A DNA stretch of 44,073 nt from Phycisphaerales bacterium (GTDB taxonomy: Bacteria > Planctomycetota > Phycisphaerae > Phycisphaerales > SM1A02). A program made the position numbers and the translations under genes. The DNA lies in NCBI GenBank assembly GCA_013003065.1, contig JABDLI010000072.1:1-44073 (forward strand), in the 5' to 3' direction. Below are positions 1-7,874 of the stretch, one piece after another (position 1 is the first letter of the stretch; each line of letters opens with the position of its first letter). Under the pieces are notes generated by a model. It was given only the letters and a program-made list of their open reading frames with translations. It did not search any database and had not been told where the DNA came from.

Positions 1-64
1 GTGGAGTCGGACACCCCTTTGCCATGGACGCTGACGGCACGGACGCTTCGCTGTCCGTGGCACC
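1..64 (-). repeat. Dispersed palindromic repeat, partial copy at window edge
   Basis: This is the same family as the copies near 1.8 kb and 43.1-43.8 kb, read in reverse and cut by the window edge. It ends in the family's terminal motif CTGTCCGTGGCACC. The inner part forms a hairpin (CACGGAC pairing with GTCCGTG around GCTTCGCT). No coding function is evident. Confidence 0.75.
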
Positions 65-84
65 GGGCGAGAGCGCGGACACGG

Positions 85-168
85 TCGCGCGAGCGCACGA
101 CCCAACCTGCCCGAGGCGGCATCGACGCCGCCGGACCCCGCGCCGCCCGGCCCCGCCCCCGACCGCAC
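85..168 (-). repeat. Partial copy of a second dispersed repeat family, then spacer
   Basis: Bases about 98-140 (ACCCAACCTG, then CGAGGCGGCAT, then GCCGCCGG) are the reverse complement of a segment near 43.54-43.6 kb that reads ACCGGCGGCAT...GCCGCCTCG...AAGTTGGGT. The rest is C-rich spacer downstream of the first sulfotransferase. No gene and no convincing terminator were seen. Confidence 0.5.
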
Positions 169-1620
169 CTACTCCCCCAGCGCCTCCCGCAACGCCCCCA
201 AGTGCCCCTCGTACCGCCGGAACCGTCCCGCGGCGTTCTGATAGATCGGTTTCCGAACCTGGTCGTAGCTGATCGTCGCGACCTGCCGCTTCGCCTCGAA
301 GTACCGCAGGCACGCGTCGTCCCACGGAAGCCCGACGAAATCGATGATGCGTCGCGACTCACCGGCCTGGTCGGCGACGAGCGATTCGTAGTCGACGTCG
401 AGGATCGGGAGGTCGATCTCGGTGTGCCAGAACTGCATGAGGTCGGCGTACAGCCGGTGGTAGCGACCGAGGGTGCCGAGATCGAACGCCCAGGGATGCC
501 GCAGATCGTGCATGTAGCACGAGAAGCAGAGATCCATCGGGGCGCGTCTGGCGTGGATGACCTTCGCTTCCGGGAGCAGCAACGCGACGAGCCCCAGGAA
601 GAGAAAGTTCTCGAGCGCCTTGTCCACGATCCGCGTCGCCCGGGCATCCGCGGTGCGGAGGCGACGCAGGTACTCCTCGGCGACGCCCTTCACGTGCGCG
701 GGGGTCAGGTCGGACACGCACGCGGGGTACGAACGCGCGCTCCCGATCGCCGGCCCCAGCCGCATCGTGATCTGGCTGAGATGCCGGGGCTCACCGGCTC
801 CGGCCCCCTGCGGATGGGCGTGGATGATCTGCTCGATGAGCGTCGAGCCCGAGCGGGGCATGCCCACGACGAACACCGCGGTTTCGCCCCCCGCGGCGGC
901 GCGGGGGAGACCGGCCGTCGCGCTCCGCGCGAACGCGGTGCGGATCTCGGCGAAACGTTCTACTTCGGCGGCGTGGTCGTAGGCGGGCGGAGCGGTGCCG
1001 TTGGCCGCTCGGAATGCCTCGAAGGCGTCGTCGTGCCTCCCCTGATCGTCGAGGGAGCGGCCGAGGACGAGCAGAAGCGAACGGCGAGCGTCGTCGGGAA
1101 GGTCGGTTCGATCGAGCTGGGCGTTGACGGTCGACGTGACCGCCTCGTGATCGCCGGCCGCCCGCGCCGATCGGGCGTAGGCCAGTGCCATGCGTGGTGA
1201 CGCCGAACCCGCGCGTATCGCCGGGGCGAGGATCTCCCGCGCCCGGGCACCCTTGCCGTTCCGCTCCAGCCCCTCGGCCAGCCCCGCCGTGGCCTCCTCG
1301 TAGCCGGGCCGCAACCGCAACGCCTTCTCGAACGCGGCGATGGCCTTGCGGGTGTGCCCCTGTTCGAGCAGCGTCTGGCCGTAGAGCACGTGATAGAACG
1401 GATCCCGCCGCTCGGCCGTAACCGCGCGTTGCGCAAACGGCGCTGCCTGATCGAACTGTCGCAAGGCGAACCCGATCCTCGCCATCATCGCCAGGGCCGG
1501 CGCGTACGTCGCCTTCTGCGCGATGATCTGCTCGGCGATCCCGCCCGCCTCGCGAAACTGCCGGCGGGCGAAGTGCCGCTCGGACTGACGCATGAGCTCT
1601 TCGTAGCGTGCCTTGGACAT
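169..1620 (-). CDS. TPR-sulfotransferase (first of a tandem pair)
   Basis: A 483-residue protein with two parts. The N-terminal ~240 residues are alanine-rich helical TPR-type repeats (for example KAIAAFEKALRLRPG). The C-terminal half is a P-loop sulfotransferase of the Sulfotransfer_3 type. The 5'-phosphosulfate loop VFVVGMPRSGSTL lies at about residues 249-261, and the 3'-phosphate-binding strand is VIHARRAPMDLCFSCY. By family knowledge such enzymes move sulfate from PAPS to a sugar, lipid or protein; the acceptor cannot be told. The frame stays open upstream to 1839, but that extension is hexanucleotide repeat and palindromic repeat, so I place the start at ATG 1620. It has a TACCAT box 7 nt before it; ATG 1629 is an alternative. 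A paralogue lies directly upstream in the same direction. Confidence 0.85.
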   Translation of the reverse strand: MSKARYEELMRQSERHFARRQFREAGGIAEQIIAQKATYAPALAMMARIGFALRQFDQAAPFAQRAVTAERRDPFYHVLYGQTLLEQGHTRKAIAAFEKALRLRPGYEEATAGLAEGLERNGKGARAREILAPAIRAGSASPRMALAYARSARAAGDHEAVTSTVNAQLDRTDLPDDARRSLLLVLGRSLDDQGRHDDAFEAFRAANGTAPPAYDHAAEVERFAEIRTAFARSATAGLPRAAAGGETAVFVVGMPRSGSTLIEQIIHAHPQGAGAGEPRHLSQITMRLGPAIGSARSYPACVSDLTPAHVKGVAEEYLRRLRTADARATRIVDKALENFLFLGLVALLLPEAKVIHARRAPMDLCFSCYMHDLRHPWAFDLGTLGRYHRLYADLMQFWHTEIDLPILDVDYESLVADQAGESRRIIDFVGLPWDDACLRYFEAKRQVATISYDQVRKPIYQNAAGRFRRYEGHLGALREALGE

Positions 1621-1627
1621 GGGGGGC

Positions 1628-1633
1628 ATGGTA
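1628..1633 (-). promoter_or_regulatory. -10-like box TACCAT, leaderless start candidate
   Basis: On the minus strand TACCAT is followed by 7 nt and then ATG at 1620. No Shine-Dalgarno is visible. The spacing matches four other genes in this window, which suggests transcription starts at or next to the start codon. No -35 consensus was found; the region upstream is low-complexity repeat. Confidence 0.35.
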
Positions 1634-1641
1634 GACGGGCG

Positions 1642-1740
1642 GGTTGGGGCCGGGGTTGGGGCCGCGACCGTGTCCGGGTCCGTGTCCGGGGCCGTGACCG
1701 CGTCCGTGACCGCGTCCGTGTCCGGGTCCGGGTTCGCGTC
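1642..1740. repeat. Hexanucleotide repeat tract, GGNCRC unit
   Basis: Read on the minus strand this is a run of degenerate hexamers such as GGACGC, GGACAC, GGTCAC and GGCCCC. The same unit makes up the 3' end of gspK at 23217-23428. Here it lies between the first sulfotransferase and a palindromic repeat. Because the period is six, it keeps frames open on both strands, which explains the spurious long open frames here. Confidence 0.8.
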
Positions 1741-1751
1741 CGAGACCTCCG

Positions 1752-1863
1752 GGTGCCACGGACAGCGAAGCGTCCGTGCCGTCAGCGTCCATCGCGAAGG
1801 AGTATCTGACTCCCCCGCGCGACGGACGACACACGGCACGGACGCTTCGCTGTCCGTGGCACC
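1752..1863. repeat. Dispersed palindromic repeat, full copy (112 bp)
   Basis: It is bounded by long inverted ends: the left end GGTGCCACGGACAGCGAAGC continues to GTCCGTGCCGT, and the right end is its reverse complement over about 31 bases. Each end is itself a hairpin (CACGGAC/GTCCGTG). It has no open frame of its own. It resembles REP/BIME or MITE-type repeats and sits between two sulfotransferase genes. Confidence 0.8.
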
Positions 1864-1905
1864 AGTCTCTAAGGCGTCCCGGAGGTGGTCGTCCGCGTCC
1901 GCTCC

Positions 1906-3675
1906 CTACGCGTACTCCCCCAGCCCCGCGACGAGCGTCCCCAGGTGTTTCTCGAATCGTTTTCCGCGTCCGATCGACGAGTCGTACATCTTGCTTCGCA
2001 CCTGATCCACGCTCGGTGTCCGCGCGATGCGGTTGGTCTCGTGGAATCGCAGGCACGCGTCATCCCAGGGCAGCCCGCAGTGTTCGATCAATTCCCGTGT
2101 CACCCGCTCCTGATCGTGGACGAGGTCTTCGTACCGGAGCTCGAAGATCTCGACGTCGGTCAGAACCGTTTGCCAGTGCTTCATGAGCTCGCGGTAGCCG
2201 ACGTAGACCGCCGCGAGATGACGGAGGTCGGCCGTGTACGCGGCCGAGGGCGTGAAGCCGGTTGCGTAGCAGGACAGGCACGTGTCGAGTGGGTTGCGGA
2301 TGCAGTGCACGATTCGCGCCCCGGGAAACATCAGGGCGATCAGACCCAGGTGGAGGTAGTTCAGCGGCATCTTGTCGGTGATGCGGCGGGCGTCGGGCGC
2401 CAAGGGCTGGACCGCGTCCGTGTATTCGCCCGCGAGCTTATCCAGGAGCTCCGGCGTCACGCCGGTCACGCACTCGGGGTACTGGACGTTCGCGTCCAGA
2501 CGCTCGGGCAGCGAGACCGCAAGACGCTGGACATGGCTCAGCTCCCCCGCGCCGTGGGCCTGGGGGTGGCTGGCGATGACGGACTCGGTCAGCGTCGTGC
2601 CGGAGCGAAACATGCCCACGATGAAGATGGGCAGGGCACGCCGGCGGGGGCTGCGGGGCAGGCGTGTCATCGCCTCGGCGCTGAACGTTGCTTGCAGTGA
2701 CGCGACCGTCTGCTCGAAGAGCCGCTGATTCCAGCCGCCCTGGTGCGGCTTGTTCGACTGGCGGTAGTGGTCGAACGCCTCGTCGTAGCGTTCCAGTGAC
2801 TCGAGCGCCTGACCGAGACGCTGATGCACGATCGCCGCGTGGTGGGGCGTCAGCTCGCCGCGGGCGAGCAGCTGCTCCAGGACGGGCACGGCGTCTTCGG
2901 GCACCCGCCGGCGGCGGCAGACGCGGGCGAACGCGTCGGCGACGAGGAAGTTGGGCGGCTCGAGTGCGCCGGCGAGCAGCCGGTGGGCGCCGTCGGTGTC
3001 ACCCCGCGACTCCATGATCTGCGCCAACCCCGCGACCGCAGGCGGATGACCGGGCTCCAGCCGCAACGCGTGCTGGTACGACGCCTCGGCCGCATCGAGG
3101 TCGCCGTTCAGGCGGTGCGCCGTTGCGAGATGAGTGCGGTACCGAGCGGAGGCGGGATCGGCGGCGACCAGCTCCTCGGCCGCCGACGTATCGACGGGCT
3201 GAATGCCGCGGCTCAGGATCACCTGCACCAGGAACTCGCGGTACTCGAGATTGTCGGGCTCCAGCTCGACCGCGCGGGTCAACGCGGCGAAGGCCGGCTC
3301 GGGGTTCGAGCGCGCGAGTTGGAGCCGCCCGATGTGGTAGTGGATCACGCCCCGGTCGGGGGCAACCCGTGCGGCCAGCTCGAGCGTCTCGGCCGCTTCG
3401 TCCAGCCGGCCGACCGCGCCGAGGGCCAGCCCCAGATCCGCCCGGAGGTCGGCGTTCTCGGGGGCCTTGCGCAACGCCTTGCGAAACAGATCGATCGCTT
3501 TCAGAGGCTCACCCCGTTCACGCATCAGCATGCCGAGGAGCTGCAACACGCGGGGATCGCCGGGACTCTGCTTCAGCGTCTGGCGGTAGACCCGCTCGGC
3601 TTTCTTGAGCTGGCCGGCCTGGTGAAGCTGGATCGCCTGCTGAATCGTCGGGGTTGAAGTCGGTCTCTTGGCCAC
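1906..3675 (-). CDS. TPR-sulfotransferase (second of a tandem pair)
   Basis: A 589-residue protein. Residues ~5-340 are TPR repeats (units like LKKAERVYRQTLKQSPGD and AAEASYQHALRLEPGH). A P-loop sulfotransferase domain follows. The PAPS 5'-phosphosulfate loop IFIVGMFRSGTT is at about residues 350-361, and the 3'-phosphate motif is RIVHCIRNPLDTCLSCY. It is clearly paralogous to its downstream neighbour but with a longer TPR part, so the two may act on related acceptors. The start is GTG at 3675 (product begins MAKRPTSTPT). The frame is open to 3807, but that extension is unlike TPR sequence and overlaps the next gene's terminator. A TACTGT box lies 6 nt before the GTG and no Shine-Dalgarno is seen. 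Confidence 0.85.
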   Translation of the reverse strand: MAKRPTSTPTIQQAIQLHQAGQLKKAERVYRQTLKQSPGDPRVLQLLGMLMRERGEPLKAIDLFRKALRKAPENADLRADLGLALGAVGRLDEAAETLELAARVAPDRGVIHYHIGRLQLARSNPEPAFAALTRAVELEPDNLEYREFLVQVILSRGIQPVDTSAAEELVAADPASARYRTHLATAHRLNGDLDAAEASYQHALRLEPGHPPAVAGLAQIMESRGDTDGAHRLLAGALEPPNFLVADAFARVCRRRRVPEDAVPVLEQLLARGELTPHHAAIVHQRLGQALESLERYDEAFDHYRQSNKPHQGGWNQRLFEQTVASLQATFSAEAMTRLPRSPRRRALPIFIVGMFRSGTTLTESVIASHPQAHGAGELSHVQRLAVSLPERLDANVQYPECVTGVTPELLDKLAGEYTDAVQPLAPDARRITDKMPLNYLHLGLIALMFPGARIVHCIRNPLDTCLSCYATGFTPSAAYTADLRHLAAVYVGYRELMKHWQTVLTDVEIFELRYEDLVHDQERVTRELIEHCGLPWDDACLRFHETNRIARTPSVDQVRSKMYDSSIGRGKRFEKHLGTLVAGLGEYA

Positions 3676-3681
3676 GGCCGG

Positions 3682-3687
3682 ACAGTA
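3682..3687 (-). promoter_or_regulatory. -10-like box TACTGT, leaderless start candidate
   Basis: TACTGT on the minus strand is followed by 6 nt and the GTG start at 3675. It is one of five genes with a TANNNT box at 6-7 nt from the start codon. It is a weak match to TATAAT on its own; the support comes from the shared spacing. Confidence 0.3.
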
Positions 3688-3765
3688 GCAGATGGTCGGC
3701 GGCGTCGGGAGAACACCATGGCCCCCCGGGTGGCGGCAACACGAAGCGCCGCCAAGAGCAGAAGG

Positions 3766-3800
3766 CAAAAAAGAGACCGGCTCGCGTTCGCGAGCCGGTC
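3766..3800 (-). terminator. Rho-independent terminator of the 3834-4529 gene
   Basis: A perfect 12-bp stem (3775-3786 with 3789-3800; GACCGGCTCGCG paired to its complement) has a 2-nt nominal loop. On the minus strand it is followed by a run of six T (complement of AAAAAA near 3767-3772). It lies about 35 bp past the secreted-protein stop codon. Confidence 0.88.
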
Positions 3801-3833
3801 CACTCAATCAGAAGCAAGGTGGAGAGATCTGTC

Positions 3834-4529
3834 TCAGGCGCGACGACGCCGACGAGAAACCACTCCGGCCAACCCGAGCAGGGCGAAGGCGCCCGGAGCG
3901 GGGATGGCGATCACGCGGTAGGCGTAGTCCTCACCGGCCGCGATGGCCTGGAGGGTGAAGCCGAACGCGCCGGACGGGTTGGCCTGGTAGCCGCCCGTAC
4001 CGTCGCCGATGCCGACCGTGCGACGCAGGCCGGTCTGGCCGTTGACGCCGAAGTCGTTGCGCGGCGAGATGCCGACGTGATAGTCACCGGCGCCGAGGTC
4101 GATGCTGACATCGAACGACACCAGGTCGGTGTCGAACGTGTCGACACCGTCGCCGTCCTCGATCGACTCGCTGGCCGACGGAGCCGCGAACACCGCGTGG
4201 AACACATCACCCGTCAGGCTCACCTCGGCGGCGAACTCGGAGGAGTAGATGTCCACGTTGTACTCGATGACGCCGCCGAGACCGCCGTAGCCATTGAAGC
4301 CGCTGAGCATGGCTTCGATGGTGGTGATGGTCGTGGCCGCACCAAGGCTGAAGTTCTCGATGGCCGCGATGTTGTAGATCGAGAACGCATCCTCGAAGAT
4401 CTGGCTCGCGCTGGTACCACCGAGGTCAGCGCCGCCGGGATCGCCGATGTTGTCGATCACCACGACCTGCCCGTGGGCAAACGTGGAGGTGGCGAGCAAC
4501 GCCACCCCGCTGACAATTCCCTTCTTCAT
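3834..4529 (-). CDS. Secreted protein with C-terminal PEP-CTERM-like sorting tail
   Basis: A 231-residue protein beginning MKKGIVSGVALLATSTFAHG, a clear Sec signal peptide. The body is acidic and rich in Gly, Asp and beta-type sequence, with no recognised enzyme motif. The C-terminus is AIPAPGAFALLGLAGVV followed by five Arg and Ala. This is the usual plan of PEP-CTERM-type sorting signals (motif, hydrophobic helix, basic cluster), with Pro-Ala-Pro replacing Pro-Glu-Pro. The start at 4529 is chosen for the signal peptide and for GGAGG 6 nt before ATG; an in-frame ATG at 4574 lacks both. A long leader lies upstream and a strong terminator downstream, so this is a single-gene unit. The role is unknown; surface or matrix structural protein is plausible. 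Confidence 0.85.
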   Translation of the reverse strand: MKKGIVSGVALLATSTFAHGQVVVIDNIGDPGGADLGGTSASQIFEDAFSIYNIAAIENFSLGAATTITTIEAMLSGFNGYGGLGGVIEYNVDIYSSEFAAEVSLTGDVFHAVFAAPSASESIEDGDGVDTFDTDLVSFDVSIDLGAGDYHVGISPRNDFGVNGQTGLRRTVGIGDGTGGYQANPSGAFGFTLQAIAAGEDYAYRVIAIPAPGAFALLGLAGVVSRRRRRA

Positions 4530-4814
4530 TCCGAACCTCCAATTTCTCGCATCAGAACGCCGCGCGACAAGCACGACCTTGAAAAAGACGACAGGCCGGA
4601 CGGTGCTCTGATGCGCACCGACTCTCGTCGGGACTTGTTCCCGTGAAAGTCCGAACCTGGTTGACGATCAATACAGACAAGAGGCGCACACTCCGTCGCC
4701 GTAGACGCACAGCGGAGGCGCTCTCTCTCTTCTCTTGCCGTACTGAGCGCGGTCTCTCTCCGCACTCATCTCTTTCTCACACAAGAGTCTGAACGGTGCT
4801 CGCCGTTCTGTCAA
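4530..4814 (-). promoter_or_regulatory. Promoter and long 5' leader of the 3834-4529 gene
   Basis: On the minus strand TTGACA lies at 4814-4809, with a weak CAGACT -10 candidate after a 17-nt spacer (4791-4786). The leader then carries a GA-rich tract (complement of 4717-4739), a small CGGGA/TCCCG hairpin near 4630, and GGAGG at 4540-4536 before ATG 4529. The GA tract sits about 190-210 nt before the start, as in two other secreted-protein genes here. Confidence 0.4.
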
Positions 4815-4990
4815 GGTGCAATTCGGCGGTTTGAGGTCGGGCTGCGGTTGGCCTGGCAAGCTGGGTAAACACCCCCCCGGGATGCCGCCTCATTGCTCGG
4901 GGCCGATGTATGTAAGTATATGTATTGACAATTACTTGCCAGCATCGCTGCGACAGCGTGGCCTTGGAGGGAGCCAAAAAGAAAGTGGGC
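4815..4990. other. Intergenic spacer with an AT-rich patch
   Basis: There is no supportable gene. Bases about 4909-4941 (around GTATGTAAGTATATG and TTGACAATTACTTG) are strikingly AT-rich for this genome. TTGACA occurs on the plus strand here, but no -10 box follows at the right distance and no plus-strand gene lies ahead. Confidence 0.5.
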
Positions 4991-5029
4991 AAAAAAGAAC
5001 ACCGGCCCGCGACGAATCGCGGGCCGGTG
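4991..5029 (-). terminator. Rho-independent terminator of the 5057-6025 gene
   Basis: A perfect 12-bp stem (5000-5011 with 5018-5029; CACCGGCCCGCG and its complement) encloses a 6-nt loop. On the minus strand it is followed by a T run (complement of AAAAAA at 4991-4996). It begins about 27 bp after the stop codon. Confidence 0.88.
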
Positions 5030-5056
5030 ATGAGGGCCATCAGCAGGGTCGTGAGA

Positions 5057-6025
5057 TCAGTTGCACACGCCCCAGTTCGCGAGGATCCGCAGCAGATCGC
5101 CGAAACCGACGGTGCCGTCCTCGTCGAGATCCTCGGGACCGCCGGCCTGGCCCCAGCGGGCGAGGACGCGGAGGAGGTCGGCGAAGCCGACGTCACCGGA
5201 CTCGTCGAGATCCTCGGGGCAGGCGATCTCGAAGCTGTTCACGATGTTCAGATCGTCCCAATCGCCGGAGTCGGTGATGCCGAAGTTGTCCGAGAAGAGC
5301 ACGACCTGATCCATCGAGGTGCCGGCGAACACGCCGCCTTCGCTCGTATAGACGAGGGTGCCATCGCCGGCCGCACCGGGAGCGTCGTTGATGAAGTAGT
5401 CGATCGTGTTGGCCTGGTTGTCAAGACGGATCGTCACGCGGAAGTAGGCGCCGACCGGATAGGCGAAGCCCGTATCGATGAACTCGAGGACGCCGCCGAT
5501 CTCGTCGAGGATCGCGACCGTGCCGGTGAAGCTGAAGATCACGCGGGCGGCCAGGAGGCCCTGATCCGGGGACTGCGGAACGATCGTGTAGTCCGCACCG
5601 CCGATGTCGCTGATCGACATCATCACCGACAGCTCGCTGGTCAGGTTGCCGGGGGTCACGCCGAGGGCGAGATCGGGGCTGAAACCACCGACGAACGAGC
5701 CCTGGGCCACCGCCGGATCGAGCGCGACGCGAAGGTGCTGATCACCGTTGGCCGGGTTCTCGTCGGCGACGGTCGGCTGGTCGGTGCTGGTCAGGAACTG
5801 CGTCCAACCCGCCTGGCCGTCGATGATCAGGCCGGCGGTGAAGCCTTCGCCCGCTTCGAAGCCCGTCAGATAGTCGGTCGGGGCCCCGAGACCCTTCATG
5901 ACGCTGCCCGGAGGCGCCGGAATCGCGGCGGTCGAACGCGGGTGGTGCGTACGCACCGAGGCCAACGCGGGGACGGCCAGGCCGCCAACCGCAATCAGTG
6001 CGAGGGTGGTGGTGATCGCTTTCAT
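5057..6025 (-). CDS. Secreted protein with two dockerin/EF-hand-like C-terminal repeats
   Basis: A 322-residue protein. It starts MKAITTTLALIAVGGLAVPALA, a Sec signal peptide. The middle (about 30-265) is beta-rich and looks like a concanavalin/laminin-G-type fold (for example GYTFFRVT-like strands and DNQANTIDYFIND), but I cannot name a family securely. The last ~55 residues hold two Ca-binding loop repeats, DLDESGDVGFADLLRVLARW and DLDEDGTVGFGDLLRILANW, ending in WGVCN. These match the dockerin-like tails common on planctomycete exported proteins. ATG 6025 is preceded by GGAGG with a 10-nt spacer; the upstream in-frame ATG at 6070 has no signal peptide directly after it. It probably acts outside the cytoplasm; partner and substrate are unknown. 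Confidence 0.82.
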   Translation of the reverse strand: MKAITTTLALIAVGGLAVPALASVRTHHPRSTAAIPAPPGSVMKGLGAPTDYLTGFEAGEGFTAGLIIDGQAGWTQFLTSTDQPTVADENPANGDQHLRVALDPAVAQGSFVGGFSPDLALGVTPGNLTSELSVMMSISDIGGADYTIVPQSPDQGLLAARVIFSFTGTVAILDEIGGVLEFIDTGFAYPVGAYFRVTIRLDNQANTIDYFINDAPGAAGDGTLVYTSEGGVFAGTSMDQVVLFSDNFGITDSGDWDDLNIVNSFEIACPEDLDESGDVGFADLLRVLARWGQAGGPEDLDEDGTVGFGDLLRILANWGVCN

Positions 6026-6293
6026 GGACTCGAATCCTCCTGTCTGAATGTCCAGTCCCGGTGCTTCCACCGGGCGGGAAATAGCGGCAATCTCAGCTTG
6101 ATCCGTGTCGGCGTCCCCGACCCGGTGTTTTCGACATGCGCCGGCAGCGCGTCTCCCCGGACGCCGATCCGGCCATCGTGCGGTGGCGGTTCCACCCGCC
6201 CGCTCGTTTTTCGGGCTTCTCTCTCTCCTCAGCCGACCAGGGGCGTAACTCCTGATCGCACTGTAGCTTGTCCGAGCGCTCGTGGCCTGTCAA
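6026..6293 (-). promoter_or_regulatory. Promoter and long 5' leader of the 5057-6025 gene
   Basis: On the minus strand TTGACA lies at 6293-6288, but no good -10 follows at 16-18 nt. A GA-rich tract (complement of 6216-6230) sits about 191-205 nt before ATG 6025, matching the other secreted-protein leaders, and GGAGG is at 6040-6036. The stretch 6294-6455 beyond it holds no gene and only a weak hairpin near 6420-6445 without a real T run. Confidence 0.35.
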
Positions 6294-6455
6294 GCGGCGT
6301 GCGAGACAAACGACGCACGCGTCACCGGTTCCGTCATGCGTCCGGCGTGGGGCGTGCAGAGGGAGCGGGCAACGAAGGGGTGGGGGGGTGAGAAGGAAAG
6401 CCTGTGAAGCTGGGCAAAGGCGGGCCGAAACCGGACCTCCCGCACCGCTACCGCG

Positions 6456-7874
6456 TCAGCGTTCGAGCTGCTGAAGCATCGCACGCGCGCGCTCGTCATC
6501 CGGCGCAATCGCAAGCGTCGCTTCCAACGTCCGGATTGCCGCGTCGCGATCACCCGACCGTTCCTGCATCACCGCCAGCAGCAGGCGACGCGGTATGACG
6601 TCCGGTTCGAGCGTCACGGCGGTCTCGATCGCCGCGATGCCCGCCTCCGGCCGGTTCTCGAGAAACAGCACCCGCCCGCGAAGCTCATGCACGGGCGCGA
6701 ACCGCGGATCGATGGCCTCGGTCCGATCGAGGACTCGGTGCACCGTGTCGAAGTCACGCTGGATGGCGGCGATCTGCGCCCGGGTGTAGAGCAGACGCAG
6801 ACCGTCCGGCTTGAGCGCGAGCGCCCCGGTGACCGTCTCGAGCGCTTCTTCGGTGCGGTCGAGCTGGATCAACGCGGTGGCGAGCAGGGCCATCGTGTTG
6901 TGGTCACGCGGGCGACGCTCCAGCAGACGCGTGGCCAGCTCCGCGAGACGCGTGGCGTCCCCGGCGCCCGCGGCCAGACGCATCTGGTTCTCCAGGTACC
7001 GCTGGGTGCGTGCGAGCGCGTGCGACGCCTGCAGCTTCTCGTCGAACACCAGCCACCCCTCGTAGTGCGGCAGCCGCTCGGCCCGCTCCGACGCCCGCCG
7101 GGCCCCGTCGGCGTCGCCGGCGGCCGCGAGCGTCTGGCTCAAGTGCCGGTACGCGAGGAAGTCGTTCGGCGTCGCGGCGACCGCCCGGCGGAGGTGCTCG
7201 ATCGCGGCCGCATGGTCACCGCGTCGCGCGGCGACCCGGCCGAGACCGGTGTGTCCCAGCGAGCGTCCGGGCTGGAGCGCGCGGCACTGCTCGTATCGCG
7301 CACCGGCCGTGTCGAGGTCACCGCGCTCCAGGTACAGCCGGCCCAGCCGGGCGCAGGCAGTGGCATCGCCGGGGTCGCGACGCCTCGACGCTTCGAGCGC
7401 CTCGATCGCGAGATCGTCGCGTCCGAGCGCCTGCGCTTCCGTTCCCATGAAGTACTGCCACACCGCCTCGTCCGGCTCCAGCCGCGTCAACGCCGCAAAG
7501 CAGGCCAGGGCCGGTCCGTGCATCTCGATTGCCTGGTAGATACGTCCCACCCGGCCCAGCGGCGGCGTCGCGCGGGTGGCCGCCCACGCCTCCATCTCTT
7601 CCAGCAGCAGGCGGACGGGCACGGGGTCGGCTCCGTCCAAACGCGGAGGGTCCGGGAGGCCGATCGCGCGGCAGGCGGTTGCGAGCGTGTCGTCGTCCAG
7701 CCGCGCGATCGCGCGGCCGTCCTCGGCGATCTCCACCCGCATGAGCGTGGGCAGTGCCTCCGGGGGGGAGGGGAGAGGCGGGGGCGACGAGACGCGTGCG
7801 CGCACGATGACGACGCCGCTCGCAAGAAGTGCGAGCACCGCCAGCCACTCGTACCAGGCCAGGCGTTCCGTCAC
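6456..7874 (-). CDS. Membrane-anchored TPR protein, partner of the UnbV/FG-GAP gene
   Basis: A 472-residue protein. The N-terminus MTERLAWYEWLAVLALLASGVVIV holds a single membrane helix, so the rest is probably periplasmic. From about residue 100 onward it is built of TPR repeats (for example DDLAIEALEASRRRDPGDATACARLG and GIAAIETAVTLEPDV) to the C-terminus. There is no catalytic motif. The start is GTG at 7874, which overlaps the upstream gene's TGA (GTGA), so the two are translationally coupled. Fusions or neighbours of TPR and CRTAC1/UnbV domains are a known pattern in planctomycetes and acidobacteria. A scaffold role for the neighbour is an inference. Confidence 0.82.
   Translation of the reverse strand: MTERLAWYEWLAVLALLASGVVIVRARVSSPPPLPSPPEALPTLMRVEIAEDGRAIARLDDDTLATACRAIGLPDPPRLDGADPVPVRLLLEEMEAWAATRATPPLGRVGRIYQAIEMHGPALACFAALTRLEPDEAVWQYFMGTEAQALGRDDLAIEALEASRRRDPGDATACARLGRLYLERGDLDTAGARYEQCRALQPGRSLGHTGLGRVAARRGDHAAAIEHLRRAVAATPNDFLAYRHLSQTLAAAGDADGARRASERAERLPHYEGWLVFDEKLQASHALARTQRYLENQMRLAAGAGDATRLAELATRLLERRPRDHNTMALLATALIQLDRTEEALETVTGALALKPDGLRLLYTRAQIAAIQRDFDTVHRVLDRTEAIDPRFAPVHELRGRVLFLENRPEAGIAAIETAVTLEPDVIPRRLLLAVMQERSGDRDAAIRTLEATLAIAPDDERARAMLQQLER

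Noticed and set aside
4668-4859. A 63-codon minus-strand frame in the leader region
   Set aside because: No ribosome site or domain; it overlaps the putative promoter and GA-rich leader of the secreted-protein gene.
4925-6391. A 488-codon plus-strand frame
   Set aside because: It is antisense to the dockerin-like secreted protein and runs through that gene's terminator and leader.
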